Positions 9,378-19,900 of a stretch of DNA of 64,000 nt are shown one piece after another. Position numbers and translations under genes: made by a program. Numbering within the stretch: the first letter of the stretch is position 1; each line of letters begins with the position of its first letter. The stretch lies in NCBI RefSeq assembly GCF_035953295.1, contig NZ_CP108370.1, positions 1,736,001-1,800,000 of the forward strand, in the 5' to 3' direction. The DNA is from Streptomyces sp. NBC_01335. Lineage in GTDB: Bacteria; Actinomycetota; Actinomycetes; Streptomycetales; Streptomycetaceae. The notes under the pieces were generated by a model, which was not told where the DNA came from, ran no database searches, and worked only from the letters and a program-made list of their open reading frames with translations.

Positions 9378-9695
9378 TCAGGACTCCTGGGTGACGGAGA
9401 CGAGCACATCGTCCCCTTCGATCTTTACGGGGTAAACGGGGACGGGGCGCGTCGCGGGAAGGCCGGACGGCTTGCCGGTGCGCAGGTCGAAGGACGAGCC
9501 GTGCAGCCAGCACTCGATCATGCAGTCCTCCACCTCGCCCTCCGACAGCGACACATTGGCGTGCGAGCAGATGTCGTTGATGGCGAACACCTCGCCCTCG
9601 GTACGGACGACCGAGACGGCGGTGCCTTCGAGCTCCACCCGCTTGGGGGTGTCGTCCTCCAGCTCGCTCAGCGCGCACACCTTGACGAACGCCAT
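9378..9695 (-). CDS. Rieske-type ferredoxin within the suf operon
   Basis: A 105-residue protein starting MAFVKVCALSELEDD at 9695; its ATG shares one base with the sufD stop. It binds a [2Fe-2S] cluster through the Rieske pattern CSH at residues 43-45 and CWLH at residues 62-65. These proteins are annotated as ferredoxin subunits of non-heme oxygenases, but here no oxygenase is present and the gene is embedded between sufD and sufC. An electron-supply or cluster-carrier role in Fe-S assembly is the reasonable inference. It is a fixed member of actinobacterial suf operons. Confidence 0.93.
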   Translation of the reverse strand: MAFVKVCALSELEDDTPKRVELEGTAVSVVRTEGEVFAINDICSHANVSLSEGEVEDCMIECWLHGSSFDLRTGKPSGLPATRPVPVYPVKIEGDDVLVSVTQES

Positions 9696-10876
9696 CAGAC
9701 GGACGCCTTCAGCTCTGCCTCGATCTTGTCGAGCAGGCGTGCCTCGACGTCCGGCAGGCCGATCTGCTGGACCAGCTCGGCGAAGAAGCCGCGCACGACG
9801 AGCCGGCGGGCCTCCTCGGCCGGGATACCGCGGGACTGGAGGTAGAACAGCTGCTCGTCGTCGAAGCGGCCGGTGGCCGAGGCGTGGCCGGCGCCGACGA
9901 TCTCGCCGGTCTCGATCTCCAGGTTCGGCACCGAGTCGACGCGGGCACCGTCGGTCAGAACCAGGTTGCGGTTCATCTCGTAGGTGTCGGTGCCTTCGGC
10001 CTTGGCCTGGATGAGGACGTCCCCGATCCAGACCGCGTGGGCCCCGTCGCCCTGGAGGGCGCCCTTGTACACCGCGTTGGACTTGCAGTGCGGGGTGTTG
10101 TGGTCGACCAGGAGGCGGTGCTCCTGGTGCTGGCCCTTGTCCGTGAAGTACAGGCCGAACAGCTCGGCCTCGCCGCCGGTGCCGGCGTACGCGACCCGGG
10201 GGTGCAGCCGGACCAGGTCGCCGCCGAAGGTGACGACGACGGACTTGAACGAGGCGTCGCGGCCGATCAGCGCGTTGTGCTGGCCGACGTGGACCGCGGT
10301 GTCGTCCCAGTCCTGGACGGAGACGACGGTGAGCTTCGCGCCGTCGCCGAGGACGTAGTCGACGTTGGCGGCGAGTACCGCGTCGCCGGTGTGGTCGATG
10401 ACCACGACCGCCTCGGCGAAGGCGCCGACCTCGACGAGCAGGTGGCCGTAGGAGGTACCGCCCTCGCCGTGCACCGCGATGCGGACCGGCTCGGTGAGCA
10501 CGGCCTCCTTCGCGACCGTGACGACCGACGCCTGCGTGAACGCGGAGTACGCCTGGGCGGCGACCCGGTCCACCGGGACACCGGCCCGGCCGAGCCGGGC
10601 GTCGTCGCGGCCCACGGTCTCCACCGTGACGCCCTCGGGCGCCTCGACGACGACCTTCACGCCGCCGCCGTTCGCCACCGCGGTGCCGTCGTGCAGCCCG
10701 CGCAGGCGCGCCAGCGGTGTGAAGCGCCACTCCTCCTCGCGGCCGTGCGGGACCGGGAAGTCCGCCACGTCGAAGGAGGGCGGGGCGCTCATGCGCGTGG
10801 CGACGGTCGACTCGGCGGCCACCGCGATGGAACCGGCGGTGGTGGAGCCCACCGGGGAATTCTGAGCCTCAGCCAT
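9695..10876 (-). CDS. sufD: SufD, Fe-S scaffold subunit
   Basis: A 393-residue protein from the ATG at 10876. The C-terminal half has the SufB/D beta-helix and the conserved end segment GEIVGAGHASATGRFDDEQL, followed by YLQSRGIPAEEARRLVVRGF. The N-terminus is variable, with HGREEEWRFTPLARLRGL as the usual entry to the family domain. It pairs with SufB in the SufBC2D scaffold. A 72-bp gap separates it from sufB, the largest inside the operon, so a second start of transcription there is possible. Confidence 0.96.
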   Translation of the reverse strand: MAEAQNSPVGSTTAGSIAVAAESTVATRMSAPPSFDVADFPVPHGREEEWRFTPLARLRGLHDGTAVANGGGVKVVVEAPEGVTVETVGRDDARLGRAGVPVDRVAAQAYSAFTQASVVTVAKEAVLTEPVRIAVHGEGGTSYGHLLVEVGAFAEAVVVIDHTGDAVLAANVDYVLGDGAKLTVVSVQDWDDTAVHVGQHNALIGRDASFKSVVVTFGGDLVRLHPRVAYAGTGGEAELFGLYFTDKGQHQEHRLLVDHNTPHCKSNAVYKGALQGDGAHAVWIGDVLIQAKAEGTDTYEMNRNLVLTDGARVDSVPNLEIETGEIVGAGHASATGRFDDEQLFYLQSRGIPAEEARRLVVRGFFAELVQQIGLPDVEARLLDKIEAELKASV

Positions 10877-10948
10877 GGCTGTCGTAGTGCTCGCTTTCTT
10901 AAGTCTGGACGTAGGGGGTGCGGTCGGGGCGTGTACGGCGGGGCCGTA

Positions 10949-12370
10949 CTAGCCGACCGAGCCCTCCATCTGCAGCTCGATCAGCCGGTTCAGCTCCAGG
11001 GCGTACTCCATCGGGAGCTCCTTGGCGATCGGCTCGACGAACCCGCGCACGATCATCGCCATGGCTTCGAACTCGGTGAGTCCGCGGCTCATCAGGTAGA
11101 AGAGCTGGTCCTCGGAGACCTTGGAGACGGTCGCCTCGTGGCCCATCGACACGTCGTCCTCGCGGACGTCGACGTACGGGTAGGTGTCGGAGCGCGAGAT
11201 CGTGTCGACGAGCAGCGCGTCGCAGAGCACGTTGGACTTCGAGCCCGGCGCGCCCTCGCCGATCTCGATGAGGCCGCGGTAGGAGGTGCGGCCGCCGCCT
11301 CGCGCCACCGACTTGGAGACGATGTTGGACGAGGTGTTCGGGGCCATGTGGACCATCTTGGCGCCGGCGTCCTGGTGCTGGCCCTCGCCCGCGAAGGCGA
11401 TGGAGAGCGTCTCGCCCTTGGCGTGCTCGCCCATGAGGTAGACGGCCGGGTACTTCATGGTGACCTTGGAGCCGATGTTGCCGTCGACCCACTCCATGGT
11501 CGCGCCCTCGTACGCCACGGCGCGCTTGGTGACCAGGTTGTAGACGTTGTTCGACCAGTTCTGGATGGTCGTGTAGCGGCAGCGGCCGCCCTTCTTCACG
11601 ATGATCTCGACCACGGCGCTGTGCAGCGAGTCCGAGGAGTAGATCGGCGCGGTGCAGCCTTCGACGTAGTGGACGTACGCGTCCTCGTCGACGATGATCA
11701 GCGTCCGCTCGAACTGGCCCATGTTCTCCGTGTTGATACGGAAGTAGGCCTGGAGCGGGATGTCGACGTGGACGCCCTTGGGCACGTAGATGAACGAGCC
11801 ACCGGACCACACGGCCGTGTTCAGGGAGGCGAACTTGTTGTCGCCGACCGGGATGACGGTGCCGAAGTACTCCTTGAAGAGCTCCGGGTGCTCCTTCAGC
11901 GCGGTGTCCGTGTCGAGGAAGATGACGCCCTGCTCCTCCAGGTCCTCACGGATCTGGTGGTAGACGACCTCGGACTCGTACTGGGCGGCGACACCGGCGA
12001 CGAGGCGCTGCTTCTCCGCCTCCGGGATGCCGAGCTTGTCGTACGTGTTCTTGATGTCCTCGGGCAGGTCCTCCCAGGACTCCGCCTGCTTCTCGGTGGA
12101 CCGCACGAAGTACTTGATGTTGTCGAAGTCGATGCCCGACAGGTCCGAGCCCCAGTTCGGCATGGGCTTCTTGCCGAAGAGCTTGAGGCCCTTGAGGCGG
12201 AGCTTGAGCATCCACTCGGGCTCGTTCTTCTTGGCCGAGATGTCACGGACGACATCTTCCGAGAGGCCGCGCTTGGCCGCCGCGCCTGCCGCGTCGGAGT
12301 CGGCCCAGCCGAATTCGTACGTACCCAGGCCCTCGAGTTCGGGGTGGGCAGTCTCCGTAGGGAGCGTCAT
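10949..12370 (-). CDS. sufB: SufB, Fe-S scaffold subunit
   Basis: A 473-residue protein starting [20 protein letters not shown] at the ATG at 12370, which overlaps the sufR stop by 4 bp. Typical SufB blocks include [57 protein letters not shown] (the conserved Cys used in sulfur transfer) and the C-terminal [20 protein letters not shown]. SufB builds the nascent cluster with SufC and SufD. The match in length and motifs leaves little doubt. Confidence 0.97.
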   Translation of the reverse strand: MTLPTETAHPELEGLGTYEFGWADSDAAGAAAKRGLSEDVVRDISAKKNEPEWMLKLRLKGLKLFGKKPMPNWGSDLSGIDFDNIKYFVRSTEKQAESWEDLPEDIKNTYDKLGIPEAEKQRLVAGVAAQYESEVVYHQIREDLEEQGVIFLDTDTALKEHPELFKEYFGTVIPVGDNKFASLNTAVWSGGSFIYVPKGVHVDIPLQAYFRINTENMGQFERTLIIVDEDAYVHYVEGCTAPIYSSDSLHSAVVEIIVKKGGRCRYTTIQNWSNNVYNLVTKRAVAYEGATMEWVDGNIGSKVTMKYPAVYLMGEHAKGETLSIAFAGEGQHQDAGAKMVHMAPNTSSNIVSKSVARGGGRTSYRGLIEIGEGAPGSKSNVLCDALLVDTISRSDTYPYVDVREDDVSMGHEATVSKVSEDQLFYLMSRGLTEFEAMAMIVRGFVEPIAKELPMEYALELNRLIELQMEGSVG

Positions 12371-13134
12371 GCGGGGTTCCTCCCGGCAGTGCTTGCTGAT
12401 ACTGAGGTGGTGGTGGTCCGTGGGGGCGCGCCGGCGTCGGTGGCACCGCCGCCAGGACCGCCCTTGGGTACGTACGTCGTGCACACGCCGTCGCCGTGGG
12501 CGAGGGTGGCCAGACGCTGTACGTGGGTCCCGAGCAGCTCGGAGAAGAATTCCGTCTCCGCCTCGCACAGCTGCGGGAACTGCTCGGCGACGTGCGCGAC
12601 CGGGCAGTGGTGCTGGCAGAGCTGCTCGGCCTGCTGGGGGCCCGGCGCGCTGCGCGCCGTAGCAGCGTACCCGTCCGCGGACAAAGCCCTGGCCAGGGCT
12701 GCTGTCCGGTCCTCGGGTGCGGCGGCTTCGACCGCCGCGCGGTACTTCTCCGCCTGTGCGGCCATCCGGGAGCGGGCGAACGCGACGACCGCCTCGTCGC
12801 CCGCGGTCTCGGCGATCCAGCGCAGCGCCTCGGCCGCGAGCTTGTCGTACGACTGGTCGAAGGCGTCCCGGCCGCTGTCCGTCAGGGCGAACACCTTGGC
12901 CGGCCGGCCGCGGGTCCGCGCGCCGTACACCCGCTGCTCGCGGGGTTCGACGACTCCGTCGCAGGCGAGGGCGTCCAGGTGGCGCCGGACGGCGGCCTGG
13001 GTGAGTCCGAGCCGCTTCGCGAGGTCGGCGGCGGTGGACGGGCCGTGGTCCAGGATGGAGCGCGCGATCCGGTTGCGCGTCGGGCGCTCACCGGTCGCGA
13101 GTTCCTCCTGCGGAGCCTCGCCAACGTATTTCAC
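12367..13134 (-). CDS. sufR: SufR, [Fe-S]-sensing winged-helix repressor of the suf operon
   Basis: A 255-residue regulator. I chose GTG 13134 ([12 protein letters not shown]). A TTG at 13170 is also in frame, but it would place an operator inside the gene and use a TTA codon, which is rare in streptomycetes. The N-terminus is a winged helix ([26 protein letters not shown], then [18 protein letters not shown]). Near the C-terminus three cysteines, C173, C177 and C190 (CX3C-X12-C), match the cluster ligands described for Streptomyces SufR. Holo-SufR represses suf; loss of the cluster under iron limitation or oxidation relieves it. It overlaps sufB by 4 bp and is the first operon gene. Confidence 0.93.
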   Translation of the reverse strand: MKYVGEAPQEELATGERPTRNRIARSILDHGPSTAADLAKRLGLTQAAVRRHLDALACDGVVEPREQRVYGARTRGRPAKVFALTDSGRDAFDQSYDKLAAEALRWIAETAGDEAVVAFARSRMAAQAEKYRAAVEAAAPEDRTAALARALSADGYAATARSAPGPQQAEQLCQHHCPVAHVAEQFPQLCEAETEFFSELLGTHVQRLATLAHGDGVCTTYVPKGGPGGGATDAGAPPRTTTTSVSASTAGRNPA

Positions 13135-13147
13135 AACGCCATTGTTG
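13134..13147. promoter_or_regulatory. SufR operator CAAC-N6-GTTG
   Basis: The 14-bp palindrome CAACGCCATTGTTG agrees exactly with the CAAC-N6-GTTG site known for SufR in Synechocystis and Streptomyces. On the minus strand, TTGTCA (13170-13165) and AACAAT (13146-13141) are plausible -35 and -10 elements, 18 bp apart. That would put the transcript start at or next to the GTG, giving a leaderless sufR mRNA whose -10 box is covered by the repressor. Confidence 0.85.
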
Positions 13148-13205
13148 CGTAATTCGAAGCCGTATGACAACCACGGTCCGGAACGATCAACGTGGAATCC
13201 ATCAC

Positions 13206-13219
13206 TTAGGGTTACCTAA
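13206..13219. promoter_or_regulatory. Iron-box-like palindrome TTAGG-N4-CCTAA
   Basis: TTAGGGTTACCTAA lies about 72 bp upstream of the sufR start. The half-sites TTAGG and CCTAA are those of the DmdR/IdeR iron box, but the full box has nine bases between them and this has four. It could be a decayed or variant iron-regulator site. Confidence 0.35.
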
Positions 13220-13262
13220 TCAGGCCTCCCCGGAGCCGCGCGGACAGCCCCGGACACGCCGG

Positions 13263-13294
13263 GGGCCCGCCCGGCGGGAACGCCGGACGGGCCC
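13263..13294 (-). terminator. Terminator of the first subtilase gene
   Basis: GGGCCCG-C-CCGGCG, a GGAA tetraloop, then CGCCGG-A-CGGGCCC: a 14-pair stem with one mismatch, 19 bp after the stop of the 13313 gene. Confidence 0.75.
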
Positions 13295-13312
13295 TCGGAA
13301 CGCGGGCGTGTG

Positions 13313-16300
13313 TCAGGACATGTCGGGCCGCTGGGTCACCCGGATCGAGTTGATCAGGGTCTCGCCGGTGACCGCGGACAGTCCCACGTCCAGCCGCCCG
13401 TCGGTCACCTTCACCGTGAAGGTCTTGGCGAGGGCCGTGCGGACGCCGCCCGACTCCAGGCGGATGTCGATGTCGGACACCTTCTCCACCCCTTCCGCCG
13501 TCACGTCGAAGACCCGGCTCCCGGGCTTCACCGCGACGGGCTCGGCGAAGCCCAGCTCCACCTGGTAGACGCCGTTCGGAACGGCGTCGAAGCGGTAGTC
13601 GGTCACCCCCTGACGGCCGGAGCGCAGCAGCTGCTGCACCCGGGTGTCGGAGGCCCCCACGATGTCCTGCCGGGTGTACGTGAGGACCGTGGTCCGGTCG
13701 GTGTAGCCGTAGGAACCGTCCGCGTACGCGAGGTCCGGCGACCAGGTGTCGCCGAGCGCGTCCACCGAGGAGGTGTCGGCTCCGACGTCGATCCCCTTCC
13801 GGTAGGCGGGCACCACCACGGTGAGGGGCAGCGAGAGGGACGGCGCACGGCCGCTCTCCGAGGCCACGACGAGGGTGCCGGTCAGCACCGTGCCGGGCGC
13901 GGCCCCCGAGGTGTCGAAGGTCAGCACGACGTTCGTCCGGCCACCGGTGGCCAGGCTGCCCGACGCCGGGGACGCCTTCAGCCAGCTCGCGCCGCTCTTC
14001 TCGGTGACGGAGTACGCGGCCGGGGAGCCGCTGTTGGCGAGGGTGAGGGTGCGCTCGCGCCGCTCACCGACCTGCATGATCAGCTTCCCGGGGGCGCCGG
14101 CGGCGACCGACACCGCGCCGGTGCGCAGCGCTGTCGCGGTGCCGACCGCGGACAGGCTCTCCAGGGTGACCGTGGTGTTCCCTGCCATGTAGTGGGGTGC
14201 CGTGACCGCGATCCGGTGGCTGGCCGCGGTGGTCGCCGGGATCTGCGCCAGGTAGCCGCCGTCGGCGCGGGTGGTGAGGGAGGCGACCGTGGTCCCGCTC
14301 CGGGTGACCGTGACGGTGGCGCCGGGGACCGGCTTGCCGTCGTTGGCGTCGGTCACCGTGCCGGAGACGACGGCGTGTCCCTCCGGCCGGAACCGGATCG
14401 CCATGGAGTCGCGCAGCGACCTCTCGTCGAAGGAGTAGAGGAAGCCGTCGGTGCCGTCGTGGTTCTCGGCGCCGATCGTGGCCCCGGTCCCGTGCTCGAA
14501 GGCGCCGTCGCCGATGCCCTGGTAGTGGAAGGTGTACGTACCGTCCTCGCTGATCGTGGCGGCGAATCCGATGCGCTGGGTGGTGTTCCTGGCCAGCAGC
14601 ATGTCGCGCCACTCCACGACGTACTCGCGGTGCGGCGCGGTGCCCCGCACGGCCGTGTACACGCCGGAGGAGGAGTCCGTGGCGAGCTGGTCCCAGAACG
14701 GGGAGAGCGCGCCGTTGGCTCCCGAGGTGCTGGGCAGGCTGCCGTTGTCCCCCATGTACAGGGAGCCGAAGACCAGCTGCCCGTCGCGGGTCACCCAGCC
14801 CTTGTCGTAGACGTGCCCGTACAGGGCGACCGGGAAGGGAAGGGTGACGGCCGCGTAGGAGCCCGTCGGGGGGTTGAGGGCCAGCGCGGTGTCGCCCGTC
14901 GGGTACGCCTCGCCGGTCTGCCGGCAGGTGGTGCCGAAGGCGTCGGTACGGGCGGCGAGCGCGATGTTCTTGGTGGTGGCGCCCTTGGCCACGGTGACGG
15001 TGATGCCGACGGCGGCCGCGCAGTGGTTGAGCGGCGTCACGCTGAACTGGTAGCTGCCGACGGGCACGGTGAGCGTGTACCTGCCGTCGGCGCCGGTCTC
15101 GACGCGTACCGGGGTGCCCTGGACCTTGACCGTCACGTCGGCCTCGAGGCCGGACGCGCTGGTCACCGTGCCGCTCACGGTGCCGGTGGGGGCGGTGGTG
15201 AGCGCCGCGTCGTGGGTGACGGTCGCGTCCGCGGTGACGGTGACCGTCGCCGCGTCGGTGACGTAGCCGAACTTGCTCACGGTCACCCGGTAGTCACCGG
15301 CGACCAGGCGCGGGAGCGCGTAGGTGCCGTCCGCCTTCGTACGGACGCTCGCGTGCATCGGGCCGTCCACGTCGACGTGGACCTCGGCGGCGGGGTCGCC
15401 GTCCGTGGTGACGGTGCCGGTGAGGGCTCCGACGTCCGTGCGCGGGGCGGCGAGGACCGCGGCGTACGCGTCGAGCCGGCCCTCGCCGTAGATGTTGTTG
15501 AAGTCCGCGGTGCCGCCGCAGGAGGTGGCGTCCACGTCGATCGCGGAGTCGTTCAGGAGCGCCTCGGTCGCCGCGACGTCACCGCGGAGCGCGGGGGCGG
15601 CCGACCAGATCAGGGCCACCGTGGCGGCGGTGTGCGGCGAGGCCATCGAGGTTCCCGATTTGGCGACGTATCCGCCGCCGGGGGCCGCCGAGCGGACGTT
15701 CACTCCGGGCGCGGTGATGTTCGGTTTGACGGTGCCGCCGACGCCGGGGCCGCGGGAGGAGAAGTCGGCGATCTTGTTGCTGCTGTCGAAGGCGCCGGAG
15801 GAGTACGTGTTGGTGTAGGCGCCCGGGACGCCCGCGGTGTCGCAGGACGGGCCGGCGTTGCCGTTGGAGAACGCCGGGAAGATGCCCGCGTCGCGCCATG
15901 CCTGGACCATCGCCTGGTACCAGGTGTCGAGGCTGTCGGCGCCCCAGGAGTTGTTGATGACGTCGGGGGCGAGGTCCGGGCGGGGGTTCTCGCCGTCGGC
16001 GTCGGTCGGCGCGAGCATCCACTGGCCGGCCGCGAGCAGCGCGGACTGCGGGCAGTCCGTGGTCCCGCAGCCCTTGGCCGCGATCCAGCTCGCGCCGGGT
16101 GCGACACCGATCGCGTTGCCGTTGCCGTCGTCGCCGACCATGGTGCCCATGGTGTGGGTGCCGTGGCCCTGGTCGTCGCAGGGGGCATCGCCGGCGCAAC
16201 TGCCCACGGCGTCGAACCAGTTGTACGCGTGGTCGTACGATCCGTCGGCGCGCAGTCCCCGGTAGGTGGCCGCGAGGGCCGGGTGGCGGTAGTCGACGCC

Positions 16301-16888
16301 GGTGTCGATGCTGCCGATGACGACGCCTTCGCCGCGTACGCCGAACTCGTTCCAGACCTCGGGCGCGTTGATCCGGTCGATGTTCCACTCGACGCCGTCG
16401 ACCTTGGGCTCCGTCGTGGCGTCGAGGGGCACCGGGAGCTCGACCGCGTCGTCGGCACGGATCGACGCGACCTCGGGGCGGGCGGCGATCTTCTCCGCCA
16501 GCGCCTTGTCGCCGGTGACCTCGACGGTGTTGGTGATCCAGTACGGGGTGTAGTGCGCGCCCGCCTCCTCCAGCAGCGCGCGCAGCGCCTTCTGGCTCCT
16601 GTCCGCGTGCGCGGTCTTCGCCTGGATGACGGCGCGGTCCCGGCCGGTCTTCGTGGTGGCCTTCCTCGCGGCCGAGGTGTCGGCCTCCGAGTCGAGCTGG
16701 ACCCAGAACGAGGTCCGGTCGCGGGCGCCGAGGTCCTCCAGCACCTGGCTTTCCGCCTTACGGAGCAGCGGGGCCGGTGTGGGTGCGGGGTCGGCCGCGG
16801 CGGGCAGCGCGCCCAGGAAGGGCACTCCCACGGCGGTGGCCAGTGCGGCGGCGAACAGTCCTCGCCACCGGGGTCTGCGTCGGTTCAC
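13313..16888 (-). CDS. Large secreted subtilisin-like (S8) peptidase with CarboxypepD-reg-like and malectin-like domains
   Basis: A 1191-residue preproprotein from GTG 16888 behind GGAGGAG. A Sec signal (to about residue 32) precedes an inhibitor-like propeptide and an S8 domain with Asp195 (SIDTGVDYRHP), His242 (GHGTHTMG) and Ser414 (SGTSMASPHT). Three carboxypeptidase-regulatory-like beta domains follow (near 485-560, 565-620 and 835-895). The C-terminal 160 residues (YRFDAVPNGVYQVELGFAE, KVTDGRLDVGL, INSIRVTQ) look like a malectin fold that binds sugars. It is probably a free extracellular protease directed to glycosylated or polysaccharide-bound substrates. A paralogue of the same design lies 78 bp upstream on the same strand. 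Confidence 0.92.
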   Translation of the reverse strand: MNRRRPRWRGLFAAALATAVGVPFLGALPAAADPAPTPAPLLRKAESQVLEDLGARDRTSFWVQLDSEADTSAARKATTKTGRDRAVIQAKTAHADRSQKALRALLEEAGAHYTPYWITNTVEVTGDKALAEKIAARPEVASIRADDAVELPVPLDATTEPKVDGVEWNIDRINAPEVWNEFGVRGEGVVIGSIDTGVDYRHPALAATYRGLRADGSYDHAYNWFDAVGSCAGDAPCDDQGHGTHTMGTMVGDDGNGNAIGVAPGASWIAAKGCGTTDCPQSALLAAGQWMLAPTDADGENPRPDLAPDVINNSWGADSLDTWYQAMVQAWRDAGIFPAFSNGNAGPSCDTAGVPGAYTNTYSSGAFDSSNKIADFSSRGPGVGGTVKPNITAPGVNVRSAAPGGGYVAKSGTSMASPHTAATVALIWSAAPALRGDVAATEALLNDSAIDVDATSCGGTADFNNIYGEGRLDAYAAVLAAPRTDVGALTGTVTTDGDPAAEVHVDVDGPMHASVRTKADGTYALPRLVAGDYRVTVSKFGYVTDAATVTVTADATVTHDAALTTAPTGTVSGTVTSASGLEADVTVKVQGTPVRVETGADGRYTLTVPVGSYQFSVTPLNHCAAAVGITVTVAKGATTKNIALAARTDAFGTTCRQTGEAYPTGDTALALNPPTGSYAAVTLPFPVALYGHVYDKGWVTRDGQLVFGSLYMGDNGSLPSTSGANGALSPFWDQLATDSSSGVYTAVRGTAPHREYVVEWRDMLLARNTTQRIGFAATISEDGTYTFHYQGIGDGAFEHGTGATIGAENHDGTDGFLYSFDERSLRDSMAIRFRPEGHAVVSGTVTDANDGKPVPGATVTVTRSGTTVASLTTRADGGYLAQIPATTAASHRIAVTAPHYMAGNTTVTLESLSAVGTATALRTGAVSVAAGAPGKLIMQVGERRERTLTLANSGSPAAYSVTEKSGASWLKASPASGSLATGGRTNVVLTFDTSGAAPGTVLTGTLVVASESGRAPSLSLPLTVVVPAYRKGIDVGADTSSVDALGDTWSPDLAYADGSYGYTDRTTVLTYTRQDIVGASDTRVQQLLRSGRQGVTDYRFDAVPNGVYQVELGFAEPVAVKPGSRVFDVTAEGVEKVSDIDIRLESGGVRTALAKTFTVKVTDGRLDVGLSAVTGETLINSIRVTQRPDMS
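16467..16621 (-). repeat. Copy 1 of a perfect 155-bp repeat shared by the two subtilase genes
   Basis: The 155 bases here are identical, with no mismatch by eye, to 20130-20284. They encode the propeptide region from KTAHADRSQKALRALL to AEKIAARPEVAS. Confidence 0.9.
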
Positions 16889-16966
16889 GTCGAGCTCCTC
16901 CTCCGGCCGGGCGGCGGTGGGTGCCGCCGCCCGGATACACGCATGGGCAGGGTGGGTGACGGGGCG

Positions 16967-19900
16967 TCAGCCGACCGGGGTGAGGTCCGGCCGCTGGGTG
17001 ATCCGTACGGCGTTGACGAGCGTCGGCGCGCCGGCGACGCGGACGAGGCGCAGGTTCAGCTGCCCGTCGGTGACCGTGACGGTCAGCGTCTTGGTGAGCG
17101 CGCGGTAACTGCCGCCGGTCTCCTGGACGATGTCGAGATCGGGCACCTGGAGGGCGCCCTCCGCCAGCACGTCCACGACCCGTCCGCCCGCGCCGGTGGT
17201 ACCGAGTTCGGCGAAGTCGAGGTCGATCCGGTAGACGCCGTCGGGCACGTTGTCGAAGCGGTATTCGAGAGCGCCTTCGCGGGCGGTGCGCAGCAGCTTC
17301 TGGTCGGCGGTGTCCTCGATGGCGTTGGTGGTGCTCACCTTGGCCGAGCTGCCGACGAAGCCGTACGAGCCCGCCGCGTACTTCTGGTCCGGCCCCCAGG
17401 TGTCACCGTCGTGGTCGGTGAACGCCTTGCCCGCGCCCGCGTCGAGCGCCGCCTGGTAGGCGGGCACGATCAGGGTCACCGGCACCTTGGTCTCCGGTGT
17501 CCGGCCGCTGTCGGAGGCGATGACGACGGTGCCCTTGAGCACGGTGCCGGGTGCGAGACCGGTCGTGTCGAAGGTCAGCACGGCCTGCTGCTGCGCGCCC
17601 TTGGCGAGGCGGCCCGCGGCCGGGGCGGCGGCGAACCAGCGCGCGCCGCCCGCCTCCTCGACCGTGTAGTCGGCGGCCGAACCGGAGTTGGCCAGGGTGA
17701 GGGTGCGCTGCCGGGTCTGGCCGACGGGCACGATCAGGGTCATCGCCGACTTCGGGGTGGCGGTGACCTGGCCGGTGTTCAGCGCGGTGGCGGCGCGCTC
17801 GGCGGAGTGGGCGGCGAGCGGGACGGTGCGGGTGGCGGCCGTGTAGTGGGCGGCCGAGACCGTCACCGCGTAGTCGGCCCTGTCGGTCGCCGGGACCTGC
17901 ACGAGGTAGGCGCCGTCGCTCCCGGTGGTGCCGGTGGCGACCTGCTCGCCGCCGCGGGAGACGGTGACGGCGGCTCCGGAGAGGGCCTTGCCGTCGTTGG
18001 CGTCGGTCACCGTGCCGGAGAGCGCCGCGCTGTGCTCGGGCCGGAAGGTGATGCCGAGGCCGTCGGTGACGGCGTCCTGGTTGTACGCGTACTGCAGGGC
18101 GTCGGTGCCGTCACCGTTCTCCGCGCCGATGGTGGCCCCGATTCCGCGGGCGTACGTGCCTCCGGCCGGGTTCTGGTAGTGGAAGGAGTACGTGCCGTCC
18201 TCGCCGATCACCACGGAGAAGCTCAGCTTCTGGGTGCGCGCGCTGGTCGTCACCAGGTTCCGCCACTCGACGACGACCTCGCGGTGCGGGGCGGTGCCGC
18301 GGGTCGCCCAGTACAGGCCGCCGTCGGCGGTGGCGAGCTGCAGGTCGTCCCAGAAGGGGTAGAGCGATCCGTTGGGCAGGCCGGTGAAGGGCAGCGCCCG
18401 GTTCGCGGAGAGGTTGGCGGACTGTTCGAAGGAGAGGTACCCCTCGACGTTCGCGGAGGCGGCGCGGTACGTCTTGCCGTAGAGCGCCACGGGGAACGGG
18501 AAGGCGATGCTCGCCCCGCCGTCGTAGTCGCTGCCCGTGGTCAGCTTGGTGGTGCCCGCCGGGAAGGCGGAGTCCTTCGTGGCCTGGCAGGTGGTGCCGA
18601 ACTTGTCGCTGCGGCTGGGCAGCAGGAGGTCCTTGCTGTTGGCGCCGGCCGCGAGCTCGGTCGCGAACACGCCTACGGTGGCGCAGCGGGAGGTCGGGGT
18701 GGCCTTCAACTGGTAGGTGCCCGCGGGGAGTTCGAGGGTGTAGCTGCCGTCACCCCCGGTGGTGGCGGTGACCGGGGTCCCGGTCGCCTCGATCGTCGCC
18801 CCGGCCTCGACGCCGCCCTGGGTGCGCGCGATACCGGTCAGGGTGGCGCGCGGCGCGACGTCGAGCACCGCGTCCCGGGTCGTGGTGGCGCCTTCGGTGA
18901 CGGTGGCGGTGGACGTGGCGGTCACGTACCCGAACTTGGAGACCTTGACGGCGTAGTCGCCGGTCATCACCTTCGGCAGCGCGTACGTGCCGTCCTCACC
19001 GGTGGTGGCGGTGGCGTACATCGGGCCGTCGAGTTCGACGGTGGCGCCGGCGAGCGGTGTGCCGCCGGTGGTGACGGTGCCGGTGAGCGCGCCGAGGGGG
19101 CCGCGCGGTGTGGCGTCGACCGCCGCGTACGCGTCGAGCCGGCCCTCGCCGTAGACGTTGTTGTTGCCCGCGGTGCCTCCGCAGGTGGTGTCGTCGACGT
19201 CGGTCGCGCTCTGGTCGAGGAGGCGTTCGGTGGCGGCGACGTCACCGCGGATCGCCGGGGACACCGACCACATCAGCGCGACGGTGGCCGCGGTGTGCGG
19301 CGAGGCCATCGAGGTACCGGACTCGACGGCATAGCCGCCTCCGGGCGCCGCCGAGCGGACGTCCACACCGGGGGCCGAGATGTCCGGCTTGATCGCACCG
19401 TTCTCACCCGAGCCGCGCGAGGAGAACGCGGCGATCTTCCCGTCGCTGTCGACGGCTCCGGAGGCGTAGGTGTTGGTGTACGCGCCGGGCGATCCGGCGG
19501 TCGCGCAGTTCGGGCCCGCGTTGCCGTTGGAGAACGCCGGGAAGATGCCCGCGTCCACCCACGCCTGGACCATCGACTCGTACCAGGGGTCGATGACGTC
19601 GCCGCCCCACGAGTTGTTGATGATGTCGGGCGCGAGGTCCGGGCGCGGGTTCTGCCCGATCGCGTCGGTCGGCGCGAGCATCCACTGGCCGGCCGCGAGG
19701 AGTGCCTCCTGCGAGCAGCCCGACACCTCGCAGCCCTTGGCGGCGATCCACTCCGCGCCGGGGGCGACACCGATCGCGTTGCCCTCGCCGTCGTCGCCGG
19801 CCATGGTGCCCATCGTGTGGGTGCCGTGCCCGTAGTCGTCGCAGGGGGCGTTCCCCGGGCACGTGGCCGTCGCGTCGAACCAGTTGTAGCTGTGGTCGTA

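Noticed and set aside
13135..13170. TTG 13170 as the sufR start
   Set aside because: It would include a TTA codon and place the SufR operator inside the gene; the GTG at 13134 matches the known family N-terminus.
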